Source of the DNA: JAGVGK01 sp038064935
Lineage (GTDB): Bacteria; Patescibacteriota; Minisyncoccia; Phycocordibacterales; JACOZG01
Direction of reading: 5' to 3'
Assembly (NCBI GenBank): GCA_038064935.1
Contig: JBBTRZ010000026.1
Span: forward strand, 1 to 31,657
DNA: 31,657 nucleotides
Position 1 is the stretch's first letter, and each line of letters starts with the position of its first letter. Shown one piece after another: positions 14,031 through 19,861 of this stretch. The translations under genes and the position numbers were made by a program. A model generated the notes under the pieces. It was not told where the DNA came from. It did no database searches and saw nothing but the letters and a program-made list of their open reading frames with translations.

Positions 14031-16322
14031 ATGATTAGTATAAAGAAATTAGTTGTCGGTTTGATGATGGTAGCAGTGGTCTTCGGCGCCTATGGCGTCT
14101 CGCAGGTCAACGCTATCACCGCCTCCGATGTAGAAATGCTTTGCGTGGTGTTAAATTGCACCCCAGCCCAGAGGGCCACTATGTTGTCTCTCTCTACTGG
14201 TGGTAGCTCAACTGGCGGTATGGTTACTTCCGCTCCAGTTCCTCCTCTACAGATGCAGAGTTCCGGCGCTGAAGTGACCAAGCTCCAGAACTTTTTGATT
14301 AGCGAGGGCTTCCCCATCGCGGCTGGCGCGACTGGTTACTTCGGTGATCAGACGAAGAATGCGCTCATGGCTTTCCAGACTGCCAATAACATTAGCCCCG
14401 CGGTCGGCTACTACGGCTCGATCACGGCTGGTGTTGTTAGCAATATGATTGCGATGACACCGCCTCCTTTTGTTCCCCCTCCGTTTACGAGTGGCCCTTG
14501 TTCAGGTGGCGCGATGTTTAATTCTGTCACTGGTGCTCGCTGTAGCATGCCTCTTCCAGCTGGTTGCACAAGCACCGCTGGTTTTAGTGTCACCACCGGC
14601 ATGTCCTGCATGGGTAGTTCCGTTCCTCCTCCGACCTTACCGGCTGGTTGCACAAGCACCGCTGGTTTTAGTGTCACCACCGGCATGTCCTGCGCGGGTA
14701 CACCTGACACAACTCCCGACGACGACGATACCGGTTTGACCGGCGGCGCGGGTTCGGTGTCTGAATACCAACTTATCACTTCTCTCAATAACGAAGAAGT
14801 TGGAGAAGATGCTGAAGATGTGGAGATTGCTGGTCTAGAAATTGAGGCCGACAACAGCTCCGACATTGAACTCACAGCAGTTCGGCTAGTTTTCGGTAAT
14901 GACGACACCACTAACAGTTCAGCTACCGCTGATGACAACTTCGATGAATATGTGAGCGAAGTATCAGTTTGGTTTAATGGCGAGGAGGTTGCTCGAATGG
15001 ATGGTGACGAATTCGATGATGACAATGATTGGACCAAAACCTTAACTCTAGATAGCGGTGCGGTCATCAAGGCCGGCGAAACAGCTGACCTTGTTGTAGC
15101 TATCTCTGCAGTTAGTAACTTAGATTCAACCTTTGTCGGGGAGTCTTGGGATGTTGATTTCCGCTCTATCCGTTTCGTTGACGGCTTAGGTGCTTCAACT
15201 TCAGAAGATCCTTCGACCGGAGTGCGTCTTTTCTCGTTTGAGAGCTTTGCCACATCGGCCGGCGCGGAGCTCAAGATTTCTGCAGACGATGAGTCTATCA
15301 ATGACCCCCATATTCTTGATGTACATGCTACCGACGAAACTCAATCTGAAGATGTCGAATTGCTATCCTTTACCTTGGAAGCCAAGGGTGATTCTGACCT
15401 AAAGATCAAAAAGTTTGCTGTTGATATTGATGTTACTGGGGCTGCTAATGTCGATGATATTATCGTCGGTGGCGCGACTCCGGCGATCAAGCTTATCATT
15501 GACGGTGAGGAGTACGGTACGCCTACCTACGGTGGCAACGGTGGCGGTGCTTATGCCGCTGGTACTACCGGTGTCGGCGCGGACGAAGCTGTTCGTTGGG
15601 CCGATGTTGATTACACCCTTGCGGCCGGCGATACAGTAACGGCTATGATCGTTGCCGACCTTCTCGCTGTCGACACGGCACTTGACGTGGGTGATACCAT
15701 TGCTGTTAACATCTCCGAATCTGAAACAGCCCAGGTAACCTTTGTTGAGGTGGAAGACTCGACTGGCGAAAACCTCGTTGATGCCGATATTACCGGCGTG
15801 GCGAGTGCTGGTGCTCATGGTGTCCATGATGTCTTTATTGATGTCAGTTTAGTGAGCGTTAAGGAGACGCCCTTGCCTGATGATGATGCCGATGACAACG
15901 ATATTGTCACTTTCGAGATGGTCTTCGACATTACTGCCAAAGACGGCACGGTTTATATCGGTGATACTTCCACAGCTACGACTGTAGCCGATGGTTCAAT
16001 GGGTACTGGTGCGACCACCGATGCGATTGTCTATCGGGTCTACGACTCTGGCACGGCGACTACCGATGACTTGGATGATTTGATCACCTTCACTACTCCT
16101 AGTGGGGTGACCGACTCCACTGACAATATTCAGATTGATGAAGGTTACACTACTCGGGTGTCAATGACCGTTAAACAGACTAACAATGATGCCAGTGACG
16201 ATGGTATTTACTACCTCGATCTTGCGGCTATCTACTGGGGTATAGCGGATGACACGACTTACGAATTCCTCTATGACTTCGATCTTGATAACTTCAAGAC
16301 CGGAACCGAGACCATCAACTAA
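14031..16322 (+). CDS. Secreted peptidoglycan-binding, S-layer-like surface protein
   Basis: A 763-residue protein with a signal peptide (~1-28, ending VNA), then a peptidoglycan-binding fold (~74-140: GAEVTKLQNFLISEGFPI, TGYFGDQTKNALMAFQ). Residues ~155-230 hold three Cys-bounded repeats, two of them identical (AGCTSTAGFSVTTGMSC). A DDDDTG linker leads into a long acidic, Thr/Val/Asp-rich beta region (~245-763) without Cys. Architecture and composition fit the S-layer or major surface proteins of CPR bacteria, anchored through the wall-binding domain. It has its own long structured leader, and its 3' end is followed at once by a terminator-bearing repeat. S-layer role is an inference; surface location is well supported. 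Confidence 0.75.
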   Translation: MISIKKLVVGLMMVAVVFGAYGVSQVNAITASDVEMLCVVLNCTPAQRATMLSLSTGGSSTGGMVTSAPVPPLQMQSSGAEVTKLQNFLISEGFPIAAGATGYFGDQTKNALMAFQTANNISPAVGYYGSITAGVVSNMIAMTPPPFVPPPFTSGPCSGGAMFNSVTGARCSMPLPAGCTSTAGFSVTTGMSCMGSSVPPPTLPAGCTSTAGFSVTTGMSCAGTPDTTPDDDDTGLTGGAGSVSEYQLITSLNNEEVGEDAEDVEIAGLEIEADNSSDIELTAVRLVFGNDDTTNSSATADDNFDEYVSEVSVWFNGEEVARMDGDEFDDDNDWTKTLTLDSGAVIKAGETADLVVAISAVSNLDSTFVGESWDVDFRSIRFVDGLGASTSEDPSTGVRLFSFESFATSAGAELKISADDESINDPHILDVHATDETQSEDVELLSFTLEAKGDSDLKIKKFAVDIDVTGAANVDDIIVGGATPAIKLIIDGEEYGTPTYGGNGGGAYAAGTTGVGADEAVRWADVDYTLAAGDTVTAMIVADLLAVDTALDVGDTIAVNISESETAQVTFVEVEDSTGENLVDADITGVASAGAHGVHDVFIDVSLVSVKETPLPDDDADDNDIVTFEMVFDITAKDGTVYIGDTSTATTVADGSMGTGATTDAIVYRVYDSGTATTDDLDDLITFTTPSGVTDSTDNIQIDEGYTTRVSMTVKQTNNDASDDGIYYLDLAAIYWGIADDTTYEFLYDFDLDNFKTGTETIN
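14559..14609 (+). repeat. 51-nt direct repeat in the surface-protein gene (copy 1)
   Basis: Identical to 14643-14693, 84 nt downstream; it encodes AGCTSTAGFSVTTGMSC. Identity at synonymous sites implies recent duplication or gene conversion. Confidence 0.9.
14643..14693 (+). repeat. 51-nt direct repeat in the surface-protein gene (copy 2)
   Basis: Second identical copy of the repeat at 14559-14609. Confidence 0.9.
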
Positions 16323-16462
16323 CACTTGTGAGTTAGTTTGAGGATGCTAGCGAATAGCTAGAATCAAAAAACCACTCCCTCCACTCTGGTCGGGGTGGTT
16401 TTTTGGTGTCTGCGCTCATAATTAAATTCTCCCTCTCCCTTGGGGAGGGTAGGGTGGGGTTG
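16319..16462 (+). repeat. Spacer repeat R1 of the cassette-like island
   Basis: Full-length copy: head CTAACaCTTGTGAGTTAG (a small hairpin overlapping the stop codon of the surface-protein gene), CTAGC-gaata-GCTAG, a terminator hairpin, the phrase CTCATAATTAAATT, and tail GGGGAGGGTAGGGTGGGGTTG. Related copies lie at 17133, 17740, 18686 and 19568. Confidence 0.8.
16366..16404 (+). terminator. Rho-independent terminator in R1
   Basis: AAAAAACCAC pairs with GTGGTTTTTT, closing a stem followed by a U-run; A-run and U-run symmetry would let it work in both directions. Confidence 0.8.
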
Positions 16463-16481
16463 TTGTCTGTTTCCGGCGATA

Positions 16482-16490
16482 TGTTACACT
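16482..16490 (+). promoter_or_regulatory. Extended -10 promoter of the first TA operon
   Basis: TGtTACACT; the predicted start site is exactly the A of ATG 16497, so the mRNA would be leaderless. Confidence 0.55.
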
Positions 16491-16496
16491 GCCGAT

Positions 16497-16688
16497 ATGA
16501 CTACAATAACAATTCCCCAAAATTTGATTATGGAAAAAGATCTAATGATTATTCCTCGTTTGGAATACCAGAAGCTTCTGAAATATAGGGTGGCTAAAGA
16601 AGAACACGAAAATTTATGGCGGGATGCTTCTAAGGATAAGTTTTTTAAGTCTTACAGCAAAGCCGATTCAATCTATGACCAAATATAA
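16497..16688 (+). CDS. Antitoxin-like protein of a MazF-type TA pair
   Basis: A 63-residue protein: MTTITIPQNLIMEKDLMIIPRLEYQKLLKY, then a charged helical tail. The N-terminal ITIPQNLIMEKDLMIIP resembles a beta-hairpin AbrB/MazE-like DNA-binding start, and the position directly upstream of a MazF-like toxin with a 14-nt overlap is classic for an antitoxin. It should neutralise the toxin through its C-terminal tail and autoregulate the operon. The short length and the leaderless-type promoter support ATG 16497. Confidence 0.65.
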   Translation: MTTITIPQNLIMEKDLMIIPRLEYQKLLKYRVAKEEHENLWRDASKDKFFKSYSKADSIYDQI

Positions 16689-16998
16689 GTTTGGAGATGT
16701 TGTCTTGGTCGTTTTTAGTCAGACAGATGGTAGCAGGAAACAACGCCCGGCTTTTGTAGTTTTAGATATTGGCGATGATGATATTGTGCTGGCATCAATA
16801 ACAACCACTGAACGGAAGAGTAAGGGAGATTATAAAATAAAAAATTGGCAACAATCCGGATTATTGCGTGACTCATGGGTAAGGTTGGCAAAGATTACTT
16901 GTTTGAATAAAAGTGATATCAGCAGACAACTAGGTGTTTTCCTTGCAAATGATAAAACCCAAGTGGTTTCAATTTGGAATAGATTATTCAAGTTTTAA
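16675..16998 (+). CDS. MazF/PemK-like endoribonuclease toxin
   Basis: A 107-residue protein starting MTKYKFGDVVLVVFSQTDGSRKQRPAFVVLD. The F-G-D-V-V-L-V-x-F ... K-Q-R-P-A-x-V-V opening is the conserved core of the MazF/PemK SH3-like barrel, and ASITTT corresponds to the second conserved strand. These toxins cut mRNA at short motifs. It overlaps its antitoxin by 14 nt, and its TAA shares one base with the ATG of the small CxxC gene that follows (TAATG), making a three-gene operon. Confidence 0.8.
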   Translation: MTKYKFGDVVLVVFSQTDGSRKQRPAFVVLDIGDDDIVLASITTTERKSKGDYKIKNWQQSGLLRDSWVRLAKITCLNKSDISRQLGVFLANDKTQVVSIWNRLFKF

Positions 16999-17144
16999 TG
17001 AGAAAAACTTTTAAATTAAAAAAGAGAAGTTGTGCTCTCTGTAAGCCACACAAGATGGGGTGGGCAAGTCGTTGGAACTATAGAGAATATTTCGGTCTTA
17101 AAGAATTTGATAAAGATAAACGCGAATTAGAACTAACCTTGTGA
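16998..17144 (+). CDS. Small CxxC-CKPHK protein, copy A
   Basis: A 48-residue basic protein: MRKTFKLKKRSCALCKPHKM followed by GWASRWNYREYFGLKEF. The spacing C-x2-C-x2-H suggests a small metal-binding (zinc-ribbon-like) or nucleic-acid-binding peptide; I recall similar small proteins in CPR genomes but know no function. It is translationally coupled to the MazF-like toxin (TAATG overlap), so it may be a third TA component. Its last codons and TGA stop come from the spacer repeat (ctaaccttgtga), meaning the reading frame ends inside R2. A close copy lies at 19708-19851. Confidence 0.7.
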   Translation: MRKTFKLKKRSCALCKPHKMGWASRWNYREYFGLKEFDKDKRELELTL

Positions 17145-17208
17145 GTTGGTTGTCCGTGCTCATAATTAATTTTCCCCCCTCCCCTTCGGGGAGGGCAGGG
17201 TGGGGTTG
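17133..17208 (+). repeat. Spacer repeat R2 (short form)
   Basis: It has the head CTAACCTTGTGAGTT and the tail (GCTCATAATTAA ... GGGGAGGGCAGGGTGGGGTTG) but lacks the CTAGC hairpin and the terminator, as if the middle were deleted between two GGTT/GGTGTC-like sites. Confidence 0.75.
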
Positions 17209-17225
17209 CTTGTTCAGGTTGATAA

Positions 17226-17234
17226 TGATAGGGT
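17226..17234 (+). promoter_or_regulatory. Extended -10 promoter of the second TA operon
   Basis: TGaTAGGGT; predicted start site 17241, one base before ATG 17242. Confidence 0.45.
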
Positions 17235-17241
17235 ATAAGTT

Positions 17242-17433
17242 ATGACTACGATGATTAATAAAAAAGCAGATTTTGCTCTTAAAAGTCTTGTTCTTGAAAC
17301 GGTGTCTGGCGTGTTGTCTGATCCGGACTACGGTTTGGAAGTACAAGAATTATTTGCAAAAAAACTTTTGTCTAAAAAGCGAAATTCCGGTGAGGGAATT
17401 TCGCTTGTGGAAGCTAAGAAGAAATATCTATAA
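17242..17433 (+). CDS. Antitoxin-like protein of a RelE/ParE-type pair
   Basis: A 63-residue charged helical protein (MTTMINKKADFALKSLVLET...SLVEAKKKYL). No DNA-binding motif is plain, but the ending ISLVEAKKKYL resembles tails of RelB-like antitoxins, and it sits 12 nt before a RelE-like toxin. It probably binds the toxin and represses the operon. Assignment depends mainly on context. Confidence 0.55.
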   Translation: MTTMINKKADFALKSLVLETVSGVLSDPDYGLEVQELFAKKLLSKKRNSGEGISLVEAKKKYL

Positions 17434-17445
17434 CCAAGAACCGCC

Positions 17446-17733
17446 ATGTCTTTCTGGACCGTTCGGTTGAAGAAAGGAGCTGAAGAAGATTTGAATAGTT
17501 TGGATAAACCTATTCGGCGAAGAGTATTAGAAAAACTATTTTGGCTCGAAGGGAATTTCGATGATATTTTGCCACGGTCTTTGAGTAATAAACTCTCTCG
17601 ATATTATAAGTTGAGAGTAGGCGATTGGCGGGTGGTCTATATCGTTAAGGAAGAAACACGAGAGGTTTCTGTGATTGCGATAGACCATCGCAAAGATATC
17701 TATGGCCGGATGTATGAATTGGAATCCAATTAA
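17446..17733 (+). CDS. RelE/ParE-family toxin
   Basis: A 95-residue protein with the RelE/ParE layout: WTVRLKKGAEEDLNSLDKPIRRRVLEKL (helical pair), then SRYYKLRVGDWRVVYIVKE and VSVIAIDHRKDIYGRMYEL. The Y-x-L-R-x-G-D-x-R-V-x-Y strand and the terminal H-R-x-x-x-Y motif are diagnostic. RelE members cleave mRNA in the ribosome and ParE members poison gyrase; the HRKDIYGRMYE ending fits the RelE side. It ends 7 nt before spacer repeat R3. Confidence 0.85.
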   Translation: MSFWTVRLKKGAEEDLNSLDKPIRRRVLEKLFWLEGNFDDILPRSLSNKLSRYYKLRVGDWRVVYIVKEETREVSVIAIDHRKDIYGRMYELESN

Positions 17734-17820
17734 ATCCAACTAACCTTGTGAGTTAGTTTGAGGATACTAGCGGATAGCTAGAAACCCCTACCGCGACGCT
17801 TCGCGTCGCCACGGGTAAAC

Positions 17821-17857
17821 AAAAAACCACCCGCCCTAACCGGCGCGGTGGTTTTTT
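17821..17857 (+). terminator. Terminator in R3 (first)
   Basis: AAAAAACCACC-CGCC-ctaacc-GGCG-c-GGTGGTTTTTT, a long GC stem followed by a U-run. Confidence 0.85.
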
Positions 17858-17884
17858 GTTGCCCGATATTTTACCCCCATTTCC

Positions 17885-17922
17885 CCAAGGTGTCACCTCT
17901 GTACACCAAGGTGACACCTTGG
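17885..17922. repeat. Double-palindrome element, intergenic copy
   Basis: CCAAGGTGTCACCT (17885-17898) and AAGGTGACACCTTGG (17908-17922): the same family as those in ftsK and ligA, here outside genes. Confidence 0.75.
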
Positions 17923-17943
17923 TAAGATATTTTTTGTGTTTCC

Positions 17944-17976
17944 GAAATTGCGGGAGGCGTTGCCTCCCGCAATTTC
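17944..17976. repeat. Perfect 15-bp inverted repeat
   Basis: GAAATTGCGGGAGGC at 17944-17958 and GCCTCCCGCAATTTC at 17962-17976 with a 3-nt loop (gtt). No U-run follows directly, so it is not an obvious terminator. Confidence 0.85.
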
Positions 17977-17980
17977 TATC

Positions 17981-18015
17981 AAAAACCACCCGCTTTCATA
18001 CCGAGGTGGTTTTTT
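17981..18015 (+). terminator. Terminator in R3 (second)
   Basis: AAAAACCACC (17981-17990) pairs with GGTGGTTTTTT (18005-18015). Confidence 0.75.
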
Positions 18016-18171
18016 GGTGTCCGCGCCTCACAATTAAATTTCCACCCCATCCCCAACCCCTTCCCCGAAGGAGAAGGGGGGAATTAAACCCTCTTCCCAC
18101 CCGGATGATTCGGTCGGACGGGCTTTGGGGAGGGCAGGGTGGGGTGTAATTTGCTTGCTTAGTTGGCGGCG

Positions 18172-18180
18172 TGGTAGGAT
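18172..18180 (+). promoter_or_regulatory. Extended -10 promoter of the third TA operon
   Basis: TGgTAGGAT; predicted start site is exactly ATG 18187 (leaderless). Confidence 0.55.
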
Positions 18181-18186
18181 AAAAGT

Positions 18187-18372
18187 ATGATTATGGCTAC
18201 TAAAATGAAGGTTAAACGCTTGTCGGCAAAGCTTGGTCTTAAAGAACAGGCGGTTGTTGATCGGGCAGTTTCTCTACTCTGGGAGAAAGATTGGAGTCAG
18301 GTGAGTCTTAATCGAGAGACAGATCAATGGGAAAAATTATCTGACGATGTATGGCGACAGATCAAGGATTAA
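18187..18372 (+). CDS. Antitoxin-like protein of a second MazF-type pair
   Basis: A 61-residue protein: MIMATKMKVKRLSAKLGLKE, then QAVVDRAVSLLWEKDWSQVS and a short acidic tail. The N-terminal part (basic, then a helix-turn-helix-like L-x-x-K-L-G-L-K-E) could bind DNA as in ribbon-helix-helix or HTH antitoxins. It overlaps the MazF-like gene by 22 nt. Function rests on this coupling. The extended -10 box supports ATG 18187. Confidence 0.55.
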   Translation: MIMATKMKVKRLSAKLGLKEQAVVDRAVSLLWEKDWSQVSLNRETDQWEKLSDDVWRQIKD

Positions 18373-18695
18373 GTCCTGGAGAAGTTGTTTTGGTCGAGAT
18401 ACCATCATCTGGTGGTCACGAACAACACGGTTTGCGGCCAATTGCCTTGATCACTGGTGTAACCATGGGCCTGATTACGGCGATACCGCTCACAACCAAC
18501 GAAGAAGCGATTTCTTTTCCGCACACCTTAACGATTAAACCGAGCAAAGATAATGGCCTCTCTTTTGTGTCGACAGCTCTTGTTTATCAGGTGCGCGCAT
18601 TAGATTGTAGGAAGTGTCAGGAAAAATTAGGGAAATTAAGCAAAAATGATTTCCTTAAAATTCAACACGAGTTGAAAAAGTATCTCAACTTGTGA
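18351..18695 (+). CDS. MazF/PemK-like endoribonuclease toxin
   Basis: A 114-residue MazF-family protein: LSPGEVVLVEIPSSGGHEQ then GLRPIALITGV, with TAIPLTTN and ISFPHTLTIKPS, then LSFVSTALVYQVRALD. The G-E-V-V-L-V-x-I-P ... G-x-R-P opening and the I-P-L-T-T-N strand are the family hallmarks. Its final residues (YLNL) and TGA come from the spacer repeat head (aacttgtga), so the cassette junction falls at the stop codon. It is only distantly like the first MazF copy, which argues for separate acquisition rather than tandem duplication. Confidence 0.85.
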   Translation: MATDQGLSPGEVVLVEIPSSGGHEQHGLRPIALITGVTMGLITAIPLTTNEEAISFPHTLTIKPSKDNGLSFVSTALVYQVRALDCRKCQEKLGKLSKNDFLKIQHELKKYLNL

Positions 18696-18770
18696 GTTAG
18701 TTTGAGGATACTAACGAATAGCTAGACCCCAAAAACCACCCGCCCTAATCGGCGCGGTGGTTTTTTGGTG
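18686..18770 (+). repeat. Spacer repeat R4, apparently interrupted by the RAYT element
   Basis: Head (AACTTGTGAGTTAGTTTGAGG), CTAaC-gaata-GCTAG and terminator are present, but the GGGGAGGG tail only reappears after the transposase element, at 19568-19592. Confidence 0.7.
18731..18766 (+). terminator. Terminator in R4
   Basis: AAAAACCACC-CGCC-ctaatc-GGCG-c-GGTGGTTTTTT, nearly identical to the first one in R3. Confidence 0.85.
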
Positions 18771-18818
18771 TTTGTTTATCTTCCTCTTGCCCCTTTCCAT
18801 CCCTCGTTCTCTCGTTAC

Positions 18819-19556
18819 CAAGCCCCGCCCTTGTACAAGATACAAGGGCGGGGCTTGTATGGTATGATCTTGAGCATGGAACGCAAACTTAAATTTTCCA
18901 TCGGGGAGTTTTATCACATTTACAGTCGAGGGGTTGATAAAAGAAACATTTTTACCAACCAAGATGATTACATTAGGTTCACTAAATTATTGTTTCTTTG
19001 CAATGGCACAGAACCAATCGTTTTTCGTCTGATTCAAAATCAGCCGTTGGATAAGATTGAGAGGGGTAAAAAATTAGCCAGTGTCGGCGCGTATTGTCTC
19101 ATGCCCAATCATTTTCATCTGCTTGTTCGGGAGACAACCGAAGGGGGAATTACTAAATATCTAGGCAAACTGCTAACGAGTTACTCGATGTATTTCAACA
19201 AAAAACATGAACGAGTCGGGACTTTATTTTCTAGTCGTTTTCACGCCGTCCATGCTGATTCTGATGAATATCTTCGATATTTATTTTCCTATATCCACCT
19301 CAATCCGGTAAAAATTATTAAACCAAATTGGCGAGAGCAAAATCTGGCGGACCTGGACCGATCCCTGATAATGAAACATCTTTCGGCTTATCCATATTCT
19401 AGTTATCAAGATTATGCTAGTGGTAACCAAAATAATCGCGGGCAAATTCTTAATCGGGAAGATTTCCCGGAGTATTTTCAATCAGTTCATGATTTCTCGG
19501 ATTTTATAAATGATTGGTTAGCCTACAACGATCCAATACAAGGGCGGGGCTTGTAT
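18819..19556 (+). mobile_element. REP/IS200-like element carrying a RAYT transposase
   Basis: Left end: a 17-bp perfect hairpin (CAAGCCCCGCCCTTGTA at 18819-18835, complement at 18841-18857). A 21-nt sequence beginning ATACAAGGGCGGGG lies at 18840-18860 and again, identical, at 19536-19556 (right end). The transposase gene lies between. Hairpin ends and a Y1 transposase fit single-strand REP/IS200-type mobilisation. Confidence 0.75.
18860..18868 (+). promoter_or_regulatory. Extended -10 promoter of the RAYT gene
   Basis: TGgTATGAT overlaps the last base of the left-end repeat; predicted start site 18875, one base before ATG 18876. Confidence 0.5.
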
Positions 19557-19562
19557 CCTTGA
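18876..19562 (+). CDS. REP-associated tyrosine transposase (Y1 / RAYT)
   Basis: A 228-residue HUH-type transposase: FYHIYSRGVDKRNIF at the start, the metal-binding HUH in YCLMPNHFHLLVRE, and the helix carrying the likely catalytic tyrosine (YLGKLLTSYSMYFNKKHERVG) followed by LFSSRFHAV and YLRYLFSYIHLNPV. Such enzymes nick and move REP-type hairpins as single strands. The last codons (IQGRGLYP) are written in the right-end repeat, so the element encodes part of its own protein. A longer in-frame ORF reaches upstream to 18765 but crosses the hairpin and terminator; the promoter supports 18876. Confidence 0.9.
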   Translation: MERKLKFSIGEFYHIYSRGVDKRNIFTNQDDYIRFTKLLFLCNGTEPIVFRLIQNQPLDKIERGKKLASVGAYCLMPNHFHLLVRETTEGGITKYLGKLLTSYSMYFNKKHERVGTLFSSRFHAVHADSDEYLRYLFSYIHLNPVKIIKPNWREQNLADLDRSLIMKHLSAYPYSSYQDYASGNQNNRGQILNREDFPEYFQSVHDFSDFINDWLAYNDPIQGRGLYP

Positions 19563-19567
19563 CTCTT

Positions 19568-19592
19568 CTTTGGGGAGGGCAGAGTGGGGTTG
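19568..19592 (+). repeat. Spacer repeat tail (R5)
   Basis: Isolated tail GGGGAGGGCAGAGTGGGGTTG following the RAYT element; probably the second half of R4. The rest of the 19563-19707 gap holds a weak CCAGC/GCTGG hairpin followed by TTTT (19651-19680) and the promoter of the next gene. Confidence 0.6.
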
Positions 19593-19688
19593 TCCACAGT
19601 ACCGTTGACTTCTATCATCGAAGGAGTAACCTGTAAGTATACACGCTCCAGCTAACCGCAAGGTCCGCTGGGGTTTTGGGTTATTTGC

Positions 19689-19697
19689 TGGTAGAAT
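19689..19697 (+). promoter_or_regulatory. Extended -10 promoter of small CxxC gene copy B
   Basis: TGgTAGAAT; predicted start site ~19704, four bases before ATG 19708. Confidence 0.45.
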
Positions 19698-19707
19698 AAG
19701 GCCCAAA

Positions 19708-19851
19708 ATGAGAAAAACTTTTAAATTAAAAAAGAGAAGTTGTGCTCTCTGTAAGCCACACAAGATGGGGTGGGCGAACCGCTGGAGTCTAAAAGAATAT
19801 CTCGGCCTTAAGGAGTTTGACAAAATCAAACGAGAGGTAAATCAATGGTAG
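19708..19851 (+). CDS. Small CxxC-CKPHK protein, copy B
   Basis: A 47-residue paralogue of the protein at 16998-17144: the first 22 residues (MRKTFKLKKRSCALCKPHKM, then GW) are identical, and the first 68 nt are identical at the DNA level. The rest (SLKEYLGLKEFDKIKREVNQW) is similar but diverged at synonymous sites. It has its own promoter and no toxin beside it, and ends 10 nt before the O-antigen-ligase-like gene. The function is unknown; the C-x2-C-x2-H arrangement suggests a metal site. Confidence 0.7.
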   Translation: MRKTFKLKKRSCALCKPHKMGWANRWSLKEYLGLKEFDKIKREVNQW

Positions 19852-19861
19852 AAATTATCCG

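Larger units (their letters stand above)
17740..18146 (+). repeat. Spacer repeat R3 (expanded form)
   Basis: This gene-free stretch starts with the head CTAACCTTGTGAGTTAG and CTAGC-ggata-GCTAG, then a GCGACGC-ttc-GCGTCGC hairpin (17793-17809), a first terminator, a double palindrome, a perfect 15-bp palindrome, a second terminator and the usual tail GGGGAGGGCAGGGTGGGGTG. It looks like two spacer copies merged, with other small repeats inserted between. Confidence 0.7.

Noticed and set aside
14411..15301. Long minus-strand ORF opposite the surface-protein gene
   Set aside because: It is antisense to a well-supported secreted protein, is Ser-rich low-complexity, and has no recognisable domain; a codon-bias shadow.
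18765..18875. Upstream extension of the RAYT gene
   Set aside because: It reads through a terminator and the element's left hairpin, and its residues match no transposase sequence.
16319..19592. Integron attC sites in the TA island
   Set aside because: The repeats start at gene ends and have hairpins, but I see no GTTRRRY/RYYYAAC core pair in the right arrangement, and there is no tyrosine integrase in the window.
16319..19592. CRISPR array
   Set aside because: The repeats are long, imperfect and separated by genes, not by short uniform spacers; no cas genes are present.
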